DNA from: Gabonibacter massiliensis
GTDB taxonomy: Bacteria; Bacteroidota; Bacteroidia; Bacteroidales; Marinifilaceae
DNA: 64,000 nt
Direction: 5' to 3'
NCBI GenBank assembly: GCA_001487125.1
Contig: LN913013.1
Location: 372,001 to 436,000 of the forward strand
Shown: piece after piece, positions 1 to 8,643 of the stretch
Layout of the letters: every line of letters starts with the position of its first letter
How positions within the stretch are numbered: the first letter of the stretch is position 1
Notes under the pieces: model-generated
Told to the model about the DNA's origin: nothing
The model's database searches: none
What the model saw: only the letters and a program-made list of their open reading frames with translations
Translations under genes and position numbers: made by a program

Positions 1-113
1 GTTTAGGATTGGCTTATGTGAAGAAAATCGTGAAAGCACATGGGGGAAAAGTGGGGTTGGAGAGTACACCGGGAGAGGGATCCGTGTTCAGTATTTATTT
101 GAATGAATGGTAA
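1..113 (+). CDS. Sensor histidine kinase, C-terminal end only (partial)
   Basis: The reading frame enters from outside the window and stops at 111-113. The visible 36 residues hold the G2 glycine box of a HATPase_c domain ([14 protein letters not shown]) and the closing strand ([10 protein letters not shown]). This identifies the ATP-binding end of an orthodox HisKA-type histidine kinase. A response regulator gene starts 91 bases downstream on the same strand, so the two probably form a two-component pair. Sensor domains and the signal cannot be judged. Confidence 0.85.
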   Translation, partial: LGLAYVKKIVKAHGGKVGLESTPGEGSVFSIYLNEW

Positions 114-204
114 ATAAGCAATTGTAGTAAGATTGTAGTAATTTCACTTCTTATAAAAAAGAATTTCTATTTTTGTCAGGAATATTCTGTTTAAATGGAA
201 AATT

Positions 205-900
205 ATGGAGAAGAGATGGAGAATGTTGTACGCGGAAGATGATTTGGTAGCGGCCGTTGCTTATACCGAGGTTTTTGAAAAAGCGGGATTTGAAATACAT
301 ATGGTTCGGGATGGGGATGAAGCTTGGGAGGTTTATCTGAGTGCGGGTTGGGATATTTTGGTGTTGGATATGGACTTACCCGGCAAAGACGGGTACGAGT
401 TGATTAAATTGATTCGAGAAAGGGGTGATGTCGTACCTATTGTTATTTTGAGCTCCTTAAATCATTATAATGCGTTGTACGAAGGGGCAGATGAATATTT
501 GGTGAAAGGAATGCGCGTGGAAGAGATCTGGGCCAGGTTGAATAAGACTATCGAACATGCCAGGCATAAAAAATCATCGAAAGAATTAAGTATATGTGCC
601 ATTTCGTCCCGGACGACCTTTGACCATATGACTCGTCTGTTGTCCATATCCGGAAAGGAGTATAAATTAAAGGCCACCGAGAGTCGGGTATTGCGTTTAC
701 TCTCTATGCGTTTGAACGAATTATGCCCTAAACAGGAGATGTGTGAGAATATTTGGGGGGTACATAACGACACCAAAGAGCGGGAGTTGGCACGCTATAT
801 TTCAACGTTAAGGAAAATTCTTTCTGTCGATTCTTTTGTTGCGATAGAGAACGATTATGCTGACGGTTACCGTTTGACAGTTAAGGAAAAACGTCATTGA
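205..900 (+). CDS. OmpR/PhoB-type response regulator
   Basis: This is a DNA-binding response regulator, probably the partner of the histidine kinase that ends just upstream. An N-terminal receiver (about residues 5-115) has the acidic pair E11/D12, phospho-acceptor D55 (VLDMDLP), the conserved Ser at S83 and the Lys at K101. The stretch between S83 and the GAD turn is about seven residues shorter than usual, so helix 4 looks trimmed. A winged-helix domain fills about residues 135-225, ending in the typical YISTLRKIL recognition helix and a hairpin. The end overlaps the convergent small membrane gene by 7 bases. The regulon is unknown. Confidence 0.88.
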   Translation: MEKRWRMLYAEDDLVAAVAYTEVFEKAGFEIHMVRDGDEAWEVYLSAGWDILVLDMDLPGKDGYELIKLIRERGDVVPIVILSSLNHYNALYEGADEYLVKGMRVEEIWARLNKTIEHARHKKSSKELSICAISSRTTFDHMTRLLSISGKEYKLKATESRVLRLLSMRLNELCPKQEMCENIWGVHNDTKERELARYISTLRKILSVDSFVAIENDYADGYRLTVKEKRH

Positions 901-1163
901 CGTCTTCTGAACCGACCGACTAAAGCGTAGATCCTCCACCATAGGTAAGCGATAAGGAGTACCGTGAGGGAGTAATTAACCCACGCGTTTACGCGTATAT
1001 AGCGATTGAACATGTAGAATACGCCTTTTACCGTATTCCAAGGATTGATTCCGGTCCAGCTGAAACGTATGTCGGCCGGAAAGGTAATCATGGATATGAT
1101 ACTAAAAGCGATAATCAAAACCAGGAGAGCGATAAGAGTGGTTATTTTATTTTTGTTCTTCAT
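894..1163 (-). CDS. Small two-helix membrane protein of unknown function
   Basis: The 89-residue product has a hydrophobic segment at about residues 8-27 and another at about 62-80, joined by an aromatic-rich stretch (about 30-60) likely to lie outside or at the membrane face. A basic tail (GRFRRRQ) suggests a cytoplasmic C-terminus. It follows the PBP1A-like gene by 11 bases on the same strand and is probably co-transcribed with it. A role in envelope synthesis is therefore possible, but nothing in the sequence proves it. Its stop region overlaps the convergent response-regulator gene. I do not recognise the family. Confidence 0.6.
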   Translation of the reverse strand: MKNKNKITTLIALLVLIIAFSIISMITFPADIRFSWTGINPWNTVKGVFYMFNRYIRVNAWVNYSLTVLLIAYLWWRIYALVGRFRRRQ

Positions 1164-1174
1164 GGGACGGGGGA

Positions 1175-3523
1175 TTAATTCTTATTTTTCTTTTTAAACA
1201 AATTGCCGATGCGTCGGAAAAATCCTTTTTTCTCCTTTTGGGGCGTAACCGTATCGTTTCTTTTTATTTTTTCAATTTTTTGATTGGCAATCCTTTCCAA
1301 GATGTTCATGTGATCTTTGAATATAGGCTTTTCCAGTTCTTCTTTTTTATACAATACGGGCATGGGAAAACTCGTTTTTTCCCAATAGGCATATGTATTG
1401 CTCTTCAGACATTTTTGCATGAACAAGCCGAAAATGGGCAGAGCCATATTCGCTCCCTGGCCTAACGCGATAGAATTGAAGTGAATTTGGGCGTTGTTGG
1501 CACCGACCCGGATACCCACGACAATCCGCGGATTGTAACCGATAAACCATCCGTCCGCTTGATTTTGAGTCGTACCTGTTTTTCCGGCGATCGCCATGCT
1601 TAATCCGTAGTTTGTAATTAGTCTTCTTCCCGTTCCTTCCCGTATGACGTCCGAAAGCATATAGGACATCAACCGGGCTTCCTCTGCCGATATGACTTCT
1701 TCCTTTTCCGGTTCGGGGGCTTTGTAAATAAGACGTCCTTCGCGGTCTTTGATCTCTTGTAAATAGTAGGGAGTGACTCGTGTCCCGTTGTTCGCGTAAC
1801 ATATATAAGGCAAAATCATTTCGTTAAGCGGGATATTCGCTGTTCCGAGTGCAATGGATGGGACGGCGGGAAGATCACTTGTTATACCGAGCCGGCGGGC
1901 ATGCCGGATGGTATTCTCCATACCTGTTTGTAGCAGAACTTCAACGGCAATGGTATTGATGGATTGGCTCAGTGCTCCTTTTAACGTGTAGAAACCTCCG
2001 TATTCATTATTGGAGTTACGGGGTGTCCAATTGTCGTAGGCCGGGTAACTTTTTTGTTCGTTTTTATAGTAAGCGTCTATTTGTGCCCCCTGATGGACGG
2101 CTGCGCTATATACGACCGGTTTGAAAACGGAACCTACCTGCCGTGGGGCGAGTACCTGATCATACTGGAAATACTTAAAGTTCAATCCTCCTATCCATAC
2201 TTTGATTTTGCCGCTTCGCGGTTCTACGGCGATGACTCCCGGATGCAGAAATTTTAAATAATGTTTTATGGAATCGATCGGCGAGATCTCCATCTTCGTT
2301 TCACCCTGGTATGTACTGTAAATAATCGTGGGTCTCTTTTTACCCATCTCTTTTAAAATCTCCTTTTCAGATAATCCCTGTTGTTGGAGGGATTGATATA
2401 TTTCGCTTTGTCGGATGGCATTGTCCAGCACCGATTTATCTTTGTACCAGGGCTCTTGCTTTCCCCAATGGGTATAAAAATCATTTTGAAGGTTTTTCAT
2501 ATGTTGCAGAACGGCTTCTTCGGCGTAACGTTGCATCTCCGCGTCTAACGTGGTCGTGATTGTTAAACCGTCCTTGTAAAGATCGTAAGAGGTTCCGTAT
2601 GTCTCGTTGTATTTTTTGATGATTTGAGCCGCGTCTTGTCTGATACGCTCCCGTAAATAGGGGGCAGGTCCGGAATAATGGTTAATGGGTCTGTATTCCA
2701 GTTCCAATTTTTCTTTCTTAAGATTATTTCCTTCTTCTTCAGTAAGATAATCGTATTTAACCATCTGGTTGATCACCGTGTTGCGGCGTTGTAATGCTCT
2801 TTCGGGATGGAGACGGGGATTGTAGTAAGAGGGTCCCTTTAACATCCCGATCAATGTTGCGGCTTCCGGGAGCGTTAGATGCATTGCTGTTGTTGAAAAG
2901 TATTTTTGAGCGGCACTTTCAATACCGAAAGTATCCTCTCCGAAAGAGACGGTGTTCAAATAAAGAGTCAGTATTTCGTCTTTTGAATACAATTTTTCCA
3001 GGCGATGAGCCGTAATAATCTCTTTGACTTTGATGACGGGAAGCATAAAACGGCTTTTGGAGTCTCTCGGGAATAGGTTTTTGGCTAATTGTTGACTGAG
3101 GGTGCTGCCCCCGCCCGAGCTGCGGTCTCCCAATAGCAGAGTTTTGACGACGACCCTTAACATGCTGATTTTATCAAAACCGTGATGTTCGTAAAAACGA
3201 ACATCTTCCGTGGCAATCAGTGCATTGATCGCATACGGGGATATGCTGTCAAACATGATATTCGTTCGGTTTTCGATGTAGTATTTGCCTAATAACTCTC
3301 CGTCGTCGCTATATAACGACGAAGCTTCGTAATTTCGGATTGCTCGTAAGTCCCGGTAATCCGGAATCTTTCCCCACGTTCCGAAATAGACGCAACAGAT
3401 AAATAAAGCTAATAACATTCCGCAAAATAGAAAGGCAAGAAAAATATTTTTGAGGAAACGAGCTGAATTGCTTTTCTTTCTTTTGGGTGGCGTTGTTTTG
3501 CGCTTTACTTTTTGGGGGCTCAT
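1175..3523 (-). CDS. Penicillin-binding protein 1A-like bifunctional peptidoglycan synthase
   Basis: This class A PBP polymerises lipid II and cross-links the glycan in the periplasm. A basic cytoplasmic head (1-24) and one membrane anchor (about 25-47) precede a GT51 transglycosylase domain with the catalytic motif EDVRFYEHHG (Glu106) and GGSTLSQQLAKN. The transpeptidase domain (about 430-720) has all three active-site motifs: SVFK (S465/K468), SIN (521-523) and KTG (648-650). The C-terminus is a Lys-rich tail. At 782 residues the length is normal for the family. A -7 element ends about 20 bases upstream of the ATG, so the leader is short. The gene is followed closely by a small membrane gene. 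Confidence 0.93.
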   Translation of the reverse strand: MSPQKVKRKTTPPKRKKSNSARFLKNIFLAFLFCGMLLALFICCVYFGTWGKIPDYRDLRAIRNYEASSLYSDDGELLGKYYIENRTNIMFDSISPYAINALIATEDVRFYEHHGFDKISMLRVVVKTLLLGDRSSGGGSTLSQQLAKNLFPRDSKSRFMLPVIKVKEIITAHRLEKLYSKDEILTLYLNTVSFGEDTFGIESAAQKYFSTTAMHLTLPEAATLIGMLKGPSYYNPRLHPERALQRRNTVINQMVKYDYLTEEEGNNLKKEKLELEYRPINHYSGPAPYLRERIRQDAAQIIKKYNETYGTSYDLYKDGLTITTTLDAEMQRYAEEAVLQHMKNLQNDFYTHWGKQEPWYKDKSVLDNAIRQSEIYQSLQQQGLSEKEILKEMGKKRPTIIYSTYQGETKMEISPIDSIKHYLKFLHPGVIAVEPRSGKIKVWIGGLNFKYFQYDQVLAPRQVGSVFKPVVYSAAVHQGAQIDAYYKNEQKSYPAYDNWTPRNSNNEYGGFYTLKGALSQSINTIAVEVLLQTGMENTIRHARRLGITSDLPAVPSIALGTANIPLNEMILPYICYANNGTRVTPYYLQEIKDREGRLIYKAPEPEKEEVISAEEARLMSYMLSDVIREGTGRRLITNYGLSMAIAGKTGTTQNQADGWFIGYNPRIVVGIRVGANNAQIHFNSIALGQGANMALPIFGLFMQKCLKSNTYAYWEKTSFPMPVLYKKEELEKPIFKDHMNILERIANQKIEKIKRNDTVTPQKEKKGFFRRIGNLFKKKNKN

Positions 3524-3542
3524 ATCTCTTTATTTTTGCGAA

Positions 3543-3571
3543 CAAAATTACGAAAAAAAAGCTATCTGCAA
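3543..3571 (-). promoter_or_regulatory. Promoter of the PBP1A-like gene
   Basis: Read on the minus strand, TAATTTTG (3550-3543) matches the Bacteroidota -7 consensus TAnnTTTG. A TTG triplet (3571-3569) lies 18 bases further upstream as a -33-like element. The start codon at 3523 follows closely, giving a leader of only about 12-15 bases. Confidence 0.6.
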
Positions 3572-3674
3572 GGTAGTTTGCAGTGGTAAATGTTTTGTTT
3601 TGTCATTACTGTTTTGTTTAGAAATTAATACTAAAATATTTCCGAAATCGTGTTCGGTAATTTAGATTAAAGTA

Positions 3675-3682
3675 TACCTTTG
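3675..3682 (+). promoter_or_regulatory. -7 promoter element of adk
   Basis: TACCTTTG matches TAnnTTTG and lies 42 bases upstream of the adk start codon. No clear TTTG -33 box is seen at the usual 19-21 base spacing. Confidence 0.55.
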
Positions 3683-3724
3683 TACACGGTAAATTATGTT
3701 GTAATCAATTAATATATTAATATC

Positions 3725-4297
3725 ATGTTAAATATTGCTTTGTTTGGCCCTCCGGGTGCAGGTAAAGGAACTCAGGCAAAAAAGATGGTGGAGAAATACA
3801 ATTTGGCCCATCTTTCGACGGGGGATATGATCCGTAAAGAGATCGCCGCTGGCTCGGAATTCGGTAAAATGGCTGCCGGAATTATTAATAAGGGAGAGTT
3901 GTTATCCGATGAGTTTGTGGTAGCGTTGATCGAGAATAGCATTGCTCATATTGATGGAGTGAACGGATTCTTGTTCGATGGTTTCCCTCGTACGGTAGCG
4001 CAAGCTGAGATTTTGGACGAAATGTTGGTTAAGACGGGGCACCCTTTGAATGCATTGATCAGCATAGAAGTGCCTCACGATGAGTTAATGCGTCGGATGC
4101 TGGAAAGGGCGAAGATTGAGGGACGTGCCGATGATAACGAGACGGTAATTGAAAATCGTTTCAGGGAATATCAGGCAAAGACGCTACCCGTTGCGGATCA
4201 TTACAAAGCATTGAAAAAATGTTATTCCGTAGATGGTCACGGCACCGTCGAGGATGTGTTTAAATCATTGACGGAAATCATTGAAAAAATAAAATAG
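3725..4297 (+). CDS. adk: Adenylate kinase
   Basis: It interconverts ATP + AMP and 2 ADP in the cytoplasm. The N-terminus carries the P-loop GPPGAGKGTQAKK (residues 8-20), followed by the AMP-binding HLSTGDMIR and the FDGFPRTVAQA motif. The LID is of the short type: after RAKIEGRADDN there is no Cys4 zinc insertion, consistent with the 190-residue length. A -7 element sits upstream and a strong intrinsic terminator follows, so the gene appears to be its own transcription unit. Confidence 0.96.
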   Translation: MLNIALFGPPGAGKGTQAKKMVEKYNLAHLSTGDMIRKEIAAGSEFGKMAAGIINKGELLSDEFVVALIENSIAHIDGVNGFLFDGFPRTVAQAEILDEMLVKTGHPLNALISIEVPHDELMRRMLERAKIEGRADDNETVIENRFREYQAKTLPVADHYKALKKCYSVDGHGTVEDVFKSLTEIIEKIK

Positions 4298-4318
4298 AGA
4301 AAAAAGATTTTCTTGTAA

Positions 4319-4354
4319 ATCGACCGTAAATTCATTTTACGGTCGATTTTTTTT
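4319..4354 (+). terminator. Intrinsic terminator after adk
   Basis: A perfect 12-bp stem (4319-4330 with 4336-4347) with a 5-base loop is followed by a run of T to 4354. Confidence 0.9.
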
Positions 4355-4460
4355 CGTTCCTATGGTAAATCAGGTCGTTGGAAATAAATAGTTATATCAT
4401 TTTTTATGAAAAAATGATAATTCTTATGGTAAGAAGTACCTCTGTGAAAATAAATTTAAT

Positions 4461-4468
4461 TACCTTTG
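4461..4468 (+). promoter_or_regulatory. -7 promoter element of the LruC lipoprotein gene
   Basis: TACCTTTG matches TAnnTTTG. It lies about 100 bases upstream of the favoured start at 4567 and 48 bases upstream of the earlier in-frame ATG at 4516. Confidence 0.5.
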
Positions 4469-4566
4469 TATTTGTATAAATTTATGCTATATAGGATATA
4501 AAAGGATTTCTTTGTGTGAAAATCTTTTTGTCAAAATCAGAATTTATTGTTTTAACGGCTAAATCT

Positions 4567-5604
4567 ATGAAGAAGAATTTATTCTTACTATGCTTGATGA
4601 TACTATCGATATCCTGTATTAAGGAAAAAAATATGGGGTCTAAAACTTCTCCCCAAGATATTGATGTCAATCATTTTATTACGAGCGAATCTTATGAGGT
4701 TCCGGTTAGAGAGGGACATGTTACTGTGGTGAAGTGTTCTGGTGTGACGATTGCGGAAGCCAATACTCCGATGACAATATGGGTTCCTAAACAGTCTCGG
4801 GCTAAAACGGGCAGTATATCCACTTCTTTTGTACCTGATAACCAATATCCTAATTTTACCGAGAATAAATCCCAAATGTTTCAAGTGATTTGTTTCGAGG
4901 ATTCCAAAAATGCGGATTATGATTATAACGATCTGGTGATTCATGTCCGCTACCAAACGAAAGGTTCTATTTTTGCTTTCGGTGTGCAACCGGTAGCACT
5001 CGGTTCAACGAAACCGATAAAGTTGGGATGTGTCGTGTATAAGGGTGAGAAGCAGGTGTTTAAAGGATTAATTACTCCCGTGGGGGCGGATTGTCGTTCT
5101 CAGTATTTCAAATCACAAGAAGGGTTCATCAATACGGTTGGAACGACGAGCAACCAAAAAGGGGAAAAAAATGGATATCTGGGGTCGACCATACGGAACT
5201 GGGATATATCTAAAATTGAAGGCAGTGGGCTTATGCGGGTTGAGTGGTATATTGAGGTGGATGGCGGTACGGAGTTGTATGCGATTTCGACCGATTATTT
5301 GAGTCAGTCATTTGATAAAAACGGATTACCTTACGGTTTGGTAATAACGACTACCGGAAGCGAATATACGGCGGAAGAAGGATATGTATGTGGTTACGAT
5401 TGGTTTAATTATCCGAAGGAAGCTAAACATATTAAGGACGTTTATCCTGAGATATGGGTGTGGTTGACGACCGATAGTGTTTATGATTTTGCCAGTATTT
5501 ACGATGGTCACAATCCGCCGAGGAATGCTTTTCCCGCGAGTGATCTGGGGTTATTTGAAGCCAAAAGTTTCGATATGACAGATGAAAAGTATAGAGTAAA
5601 ATAG
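4567..5604 (+). CDS. LruC-domain (DUF4842) lipoprotein
   Basis: I chose the start at 4567 because it gives a textbook lipoprotein signal (MKKNLFLLCLMILSISC) with lipobox Cys17. The frame can be extended upstream to 4516, but that places a charged stretch before the signal. The acidic motif FEDSKNADYDYNDLVIHV (about residues 105-122) is the hallmark of the LruC/DUF4842 domain of Bacteroidota surface proteins. The remaining part (about 130-345) is beta-rich. It is likely anchored in the outer membrane or exported to the surface. The function is not established and there is no neighbouring SusC/D pair. A hairpin follows the stop. Confidence 0.78.
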   Translation: MKKNLFLLCLMILSISCIKEKNMGSKTSPQDIDVNHFITSESYEVPVREGHVTVVKCSGVTIAEANTPMTIWVPKQSRAKTGSISTSFVPDNQYPNFTENKSQMFQVICFEDSKNADYDYNDLVIHVRYQTKGSIFAFGVQPVALGSTKPIKLGCVVYKGEKQVFKGLITPVGADCRSQYFKSQEGFINTVGTTSNQKGEKNGYLGSTIRNWDISKIEGSGLMRVEWYIEVDGGTELYAISTDYLSQSFDKNGLPYGLVITTTGSEYTAEEGYVCGYDWFNYPKEAKHIKDVYPEIWVWLTTDSVYDFASIYDGHNPPRNAFPASDLGLFEAKSFDMTDEKYRVK

Positions 5605-5629
5605 AAAGGAAGACGATAGAGAGAATACC

Positions 5630-5669
5630 TCCCCTGGAAAAATAAAAATTCCGGGGGATTTTTATTTTT
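5630..5669 (+). terminator. Intrinsic terminator between convergent genes
   Basis: Arms 5630-5639 and 5649-5658 pair over 10 bp with one G-T wobble, followed by a T-rich tract. It can serve the LruC gene and, as a near-symmetrical hairpin, also the convergent MFS gene. Confidence 0.75.
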
Positions 5670-6837
5670 TATAATACCCTTCAAGGATAAGAAAGGAGAG
5701 GCCTGGGATAAAGATAATGGCAGCGGTGATTTGTAGGGCCACGGAGAGAGAATAAGCATCGTTAAGCCATCCGACAAGTGGAGCTATGGCTGCAAATAGG
5801 AGACGAATTACAAAATTACGGATAGAGAGTACCGTTGCTCTCATTTCCGAGAAGGTGATTTGATTGATATACCCTTTCAGTATAGGGGTAGCGAATCCTC
5901 GTACGATGTAAAACGCGAAGAGAAAAACGAGGGCGGTATAATCGATACGCGATGAAACGGCTACATAGCCTCCCACGATGAAAAAGAGGATGAAAGCATA
6001 CATTTTACGTGTTCCGATACACCTATTCAGTTGATCTGAATAGAGGGCCGCTATACCTACCGTGAGATTGAGTACCGTCCAGATAATTCCGAACCAAGAA
6101 GTCGGGGTTGCGAGTTCGATCAATAGGGGTTGAACAAACCAGGCCATGGTTAAAGTTGCCGCCCCGATGATTCCGGAGAACAGGATGTTGTAACAGAGTT
6201 GTCGATTCGTGAATAGGGAGTATCGTATGATTTTTGGAATGTTGGAAAGAGAGTTCGTGATTCTGGTTTTAGCGGCGTATTCGGTAAGAGAGAATGCCGC
6301 CGGAATCCCGATAAAAGCGACAAAAGATTGAGCGTAAAAAGGAAAGCGTAGGGAATAGGCTGCCAATAAGCCGCTGAATACACCCGCGAAGGCCTCCGAA
6401 AAATTGCCGATCATAGTCACTCGTCCTTCGTATTTCAAATAGGATTCTTCTTTTCTATAATGAATCATCGTGTCGTATAGCAGGGCCGAGTCCGCTCCCG
6501 ATACGAGACTTTGGCCGAACCCAAGCATGACCTCAGCCATGAAAAAAGCTGAAAACGTATCGGAAAAAGAGTAGCAACTGAATCCGCCGAATCCTAAAAT
6601 GGTACCTGCAATCAAACAGTTACGTCTTCCCCAAACATCCGCAAGGTAACCTGTCGGAATTTCCAAGGAGACCATAGCGATTGAATAGATGCTTTTAAGA
6701 GTAAAAATATCCGTCATATCCAAACCGCAATCCTTGTAAAACAGCACGATGACAGGCATGACAAGGGTAAACCATTTGGAGATTTTAATGAGATAAAGAG
6801 CGATTATATTTCGTTCGAACGACACGTTACGATACAC
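5662..6837 (-). CDS. Major facilitator superfamily transporter
   Basis: The product is a 391-residue integral membrane protein with about 12 hydrophobic segments. Motif A of the MFS is clear between helices 2 and 3 (GYLADVWGRR, about residues 63-72). The sequence resembles multidrug or small-solute secondary transporters rather than sugar porters, but the substrate cannot be read from it. The gene stands alone: it is convergent with the LruC gene, a terminator lies between them, and it has its own -7 element upstream. Confidence 0.85.
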   Translation of the reverse strand: MYRNVSFERNIIALYLIKISKWFTLVMPVIVLFYKDCGLDMTDIFTLKSIYSIAMVSLEIPTGYLADVWGRRNCLIAGTILGFGGFSCYSFSDTFSAFFMAEVMLGFGQSLVSGADSALLYDTMIHYRKEESYLKYEGRVTMIGNFSEAFAGVFSGLLAAYSLRFPFYAQSFVAFIGIPAAFSLTEYAAKTRITNSLSNIPKIIRYSLFTNRQLCYNILFSGIIGAATLTMAWFVQPLLIELATPTSWFGIIWTVLNLTVGIAALYSDQLNRCIGTRKMYAFILFFIVGGYVAVSSRIDYTALVFLFAFYIVRGFATPILKGYINQITFSEMRATVLSIRNFVIRLLFAAIAPLVGWLNDAYSLSVALQITAAIIFIPGLSFLILEGYYKK

Positions 6838-6853
6838 TTCTTTTATTTCATCA

Positions 6854-6861
6854 CAAAGGTA
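6854..6861 (-). promoter_or_regulatory. -7 promoter element of the MFS gene
   Basis: On the minus strand the sequence is TACCTTTG, a full match to TAnnTTTG, 17 bases upstream of the start codon. Confidence 0.6.
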
Positions 6862-6995
6862 TTTTTTTATTGTGAAATTTGAATTTGGGGGACGCAGAAT
6901 TTAAAAAGAAAACTCCTGATTGTCGGGAAGCATTTCCGTATTTTCAATTTCTTATTAAAATGCTTCTTTTTGTTTCTGTTTCTCGTAAAAAGAGT

Positions 6996-7003
6996 TACTT
7001 TTG
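6996..7003 (+). promoter_or_regulatory. -7 promoter element of the Ptb-like gene
   Basis: TACTTTTG matches TAnnTTTG and lies 48 bases upstream of the start codon. A TTTG occurs at 6969-6972, slightly farther (23 bases) than the usual -33 spacing. Confidence 0.55.
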
Positions 7004-7050
7004 CTTCCAAATTAGAAAAATACATTCACAGAACTAAAATTTTATAAGTT

Positions 7051-7959
7051 ATGGCAATAACTAAGATTGATGACATTTACGAATTATTGAAGGGTAATAC
7101 CCGGAAAAAACGGTTGGTTGTAGCTTTTGCTAATGATAGCCACTCTATCGAAGCCGTTCATAAGGCAGTTGAAATGGGAATTGTTGAGGCTACGTTGTGT
7201 GGTGACGAAAACGAAATTAAAAAGGTATGTACAGAGCACGGATATGATATTTCACAATTTAAAATTGTTCACGAACCGGTAGATACGAAAGCAGCAGCCT
7301 TGGCCGTAAAGATGGTGCGGGATAAGGAAGCTGATATTATCATGAAGGGGCTGGTAAGTACGGATAAGTATATGCGTGCTATCCTTAACAAAGATTGTGG
7401 ATTATTACCTCCGAAGGCAACGTTGTCTCACGTGGCAGTTATGGAGTGTCCGAATTATCATAAGCTATTGATCGCGAGTGATGCCGCTATTATACCGGCT
7501 CCGGATATGAATCAAAAATTGGCTATCGTGAAATATGTAAGTCAGATTGCCAATGCGTTAGGAATAGCTCGTCCGAAAGTAGCCTTGATTTCCGCTACCG
7601 AGCAGGTTTTGCCTAAGGTGGAATCGACGATGGATGCTGCCGTGATTGCAAAGATGGGAGAGAGGGGGCAATTAGGAAATATTGATATAGACGGACCTTT
7701 GGCATTGGATGTCGCTATCGATAAAGAGGCTGCTCAAATAAAGAAGATTACTTCTCCCGTAGCCGGAGAGGCCGATTGTTTGGTTTTCCCGAACATTGAG
7801 GCTGGTAATGTATTTTATAAAACCAACACTAAATTGGCAAATGCCCGTCAGGGAGCAATCTTGGTAGGTGCTACCGCCCCGAGCGTACTTTCATCCCGGG
7901 GAGATAGTGTGGATGCTAAATTGAATTCCATCGCTTTGGCTGCTATTTTTGCAAAATAA
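7051..7959 (+). CDS. ptb: Phosphate butyryltransferase / phosphate acetyltransferase family enzyme
   Basis: The family exchanges CoA for phosphate on a short acyl group (acyl-CoA + Pi to acyl-phosphate + CoA). The whole 302-residue protein is the PTA_PTB fold, with conserved stretches ADIIMKGLVSTDKYMRAILN (about 90-109), LIASDAAIIPAPD (about 140-152) and a closing GATAPSVLSSRGDS. Length and sequence fit Ptb rather than the longer Pta. No kinase gene (buk or ack) is adjacent: the neighbours are an MFS transporter and a cyclophilin, and a terminator follows. Butyryl against acetyl preference is inferred from length and family only. Confidence 0.82.
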   Translation: MAITKIDDIYELLKGNTRKKRLVVAFANDSHSIEAVHKAVEMGIVEATLCGDENEIKKVCTEHGYDISQFKIVHEPVDTKAAALAVKMVRDKEADIIMKGLVSTDKYMRAILNKDCGLLPPKATLSHVAVMECPNYHKLLIASDAAIIPAPDMNQKLAIVKYVSQIANALGIARPKVALISATEQVLPKVESTMDAAVIAKMGERGQLGNIDIDGPLALDVAIDKEAAQIKKITSPVAGEADCLVFPNIEAGNVFYKTNTKLANARQGAILVGATAPSVLSSRGDSVDAKLNSIALAAIFAK

Positions 7960-7982
7960 GTGAGGTGCTGATCGATATAAGT

Positions 7983-8017
7983 AAATAGCCGAAGTCTCTT
8001 ACGAACTTCGGCTATTT
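7983..8017 (+). terminator. Bidirectional hairpin after the Ptb-like gene
   Basis: A perfect 13-bp stem (7983-7995 with 8005-8017) encloses a 9-base loop between two convergent genes, with AT-rich flanks on both sides. Confidence 0.8.
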
Positions 8018-8038
8018 GATTTATTTAAAAACAACTAA

Positions 8039-8476
8039 CTATTCCTCGATGATTACGATTTTAGTGATCACGTCTCGGGGACGAATGGCATCGATCACCT
8101 CCAATCCCTCGTACACTTTCCCGAAACAGGTATGTTTTCTATCCAGGTGTGCGGTATTTTGGCGGTTGCAACAGATAAAAAATTGAGATCCGCCGGTGTC
8201 CCGTCCTGCATGGGCCATGGATAAAACTCCCCGGTCGTGGTATTGATTATCCCCATCAAGTTCACATTTAATCGTGTACCCCGGTCCTCCGGCACCCGTA
8301 CCGTCCGGACATCCTCCTTGAATGACAAAATTAGGAATTACCCGATGGAATGTCAGTCCGTCGTAAAACCCGGATTTGGCCAGTTTCACAAAATTGGCAA
8401 CTGTATTCGGGGCATCTTTTTCATAAAAACGAACTTTCATAACTCCTTTTTCTGTGTGTATTTCTGCTCTGTACAT
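8039..8476 (-). CDS. Peptidyl-prolyl cis-trans isomerase, cyclophilin type
   Basis: It catalyses proline isomerisation during protein folding. The 145-residue protein is a single cyclophilin domain with the catalytic-site motifs [13 protein letters not shown] (about residues 43-55) and GSQFFIC (about 94-100). The absence of a signal peptide points to the cytoplasm. The gene is a single unit convergent with the Ptb-like gene and has a well-formed promoter upstream. Confidence 0.93.
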   Translation of the reverse strand: MYRAEIHTEKGVMKVRFYEKDAPNTVANFVKLAKSGFYDGLTFHRVIPNFVIQGGCPDGTGAGGPGYTIKCELDGDNQYHDRGVLSMAHAGRDTGGSQFFICCNRQNTAHLDRKHTCFGKVYEGLEVIDAIRPRDVITKIVIIEE

Positions 8477-8502
8477 ACGTAATTAAGTTTGATTTTTCAT
8501 GA

Positions 8503-8534
8503 CAAAAGTAGAGGAATAAAAAGAGGCTCGCAAA
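8503..8534 (-). promoter_or_regulatory. Promoter of the cyclophilin gene
   Basis: Read on the minus strand, TTTG (8534-8531) is followed after exactly 20 bases by TACTTTTG (8510-8503). Both boxes and the spacing match the Bacteroidota primary sigma consensus. Confidence 0.75.
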
Positions 8535-8614
8535 TCTATTTCGGTATTTAACTCTTAGAATGGCATCTTATCGAATTTTGATTTTTACCGGGAAAAACGG
8601 AATAGAAAATTAGT

Positions 8615-8622
8615 TATTTTTG
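8615..8622 (+). promoter_or_regulatory. -7 promoter element of the FMN/4Fe-4S membrane protein gene
   Basis: TATTTTTG matches TAnnTTTG and lies 22 bases upstream of the start codon. Confidence 0.6.
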
Positions 8623-8643
8623 CGACGAAAAGTAAGTTGAATT

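Noticed and set aside
1238-3015. Plus-strand open frames antisense to the PBP1A-like gene
   Set aside because: They run opposite a clear, motif-complete gene and have no recognisable domains; they are frame shadows.
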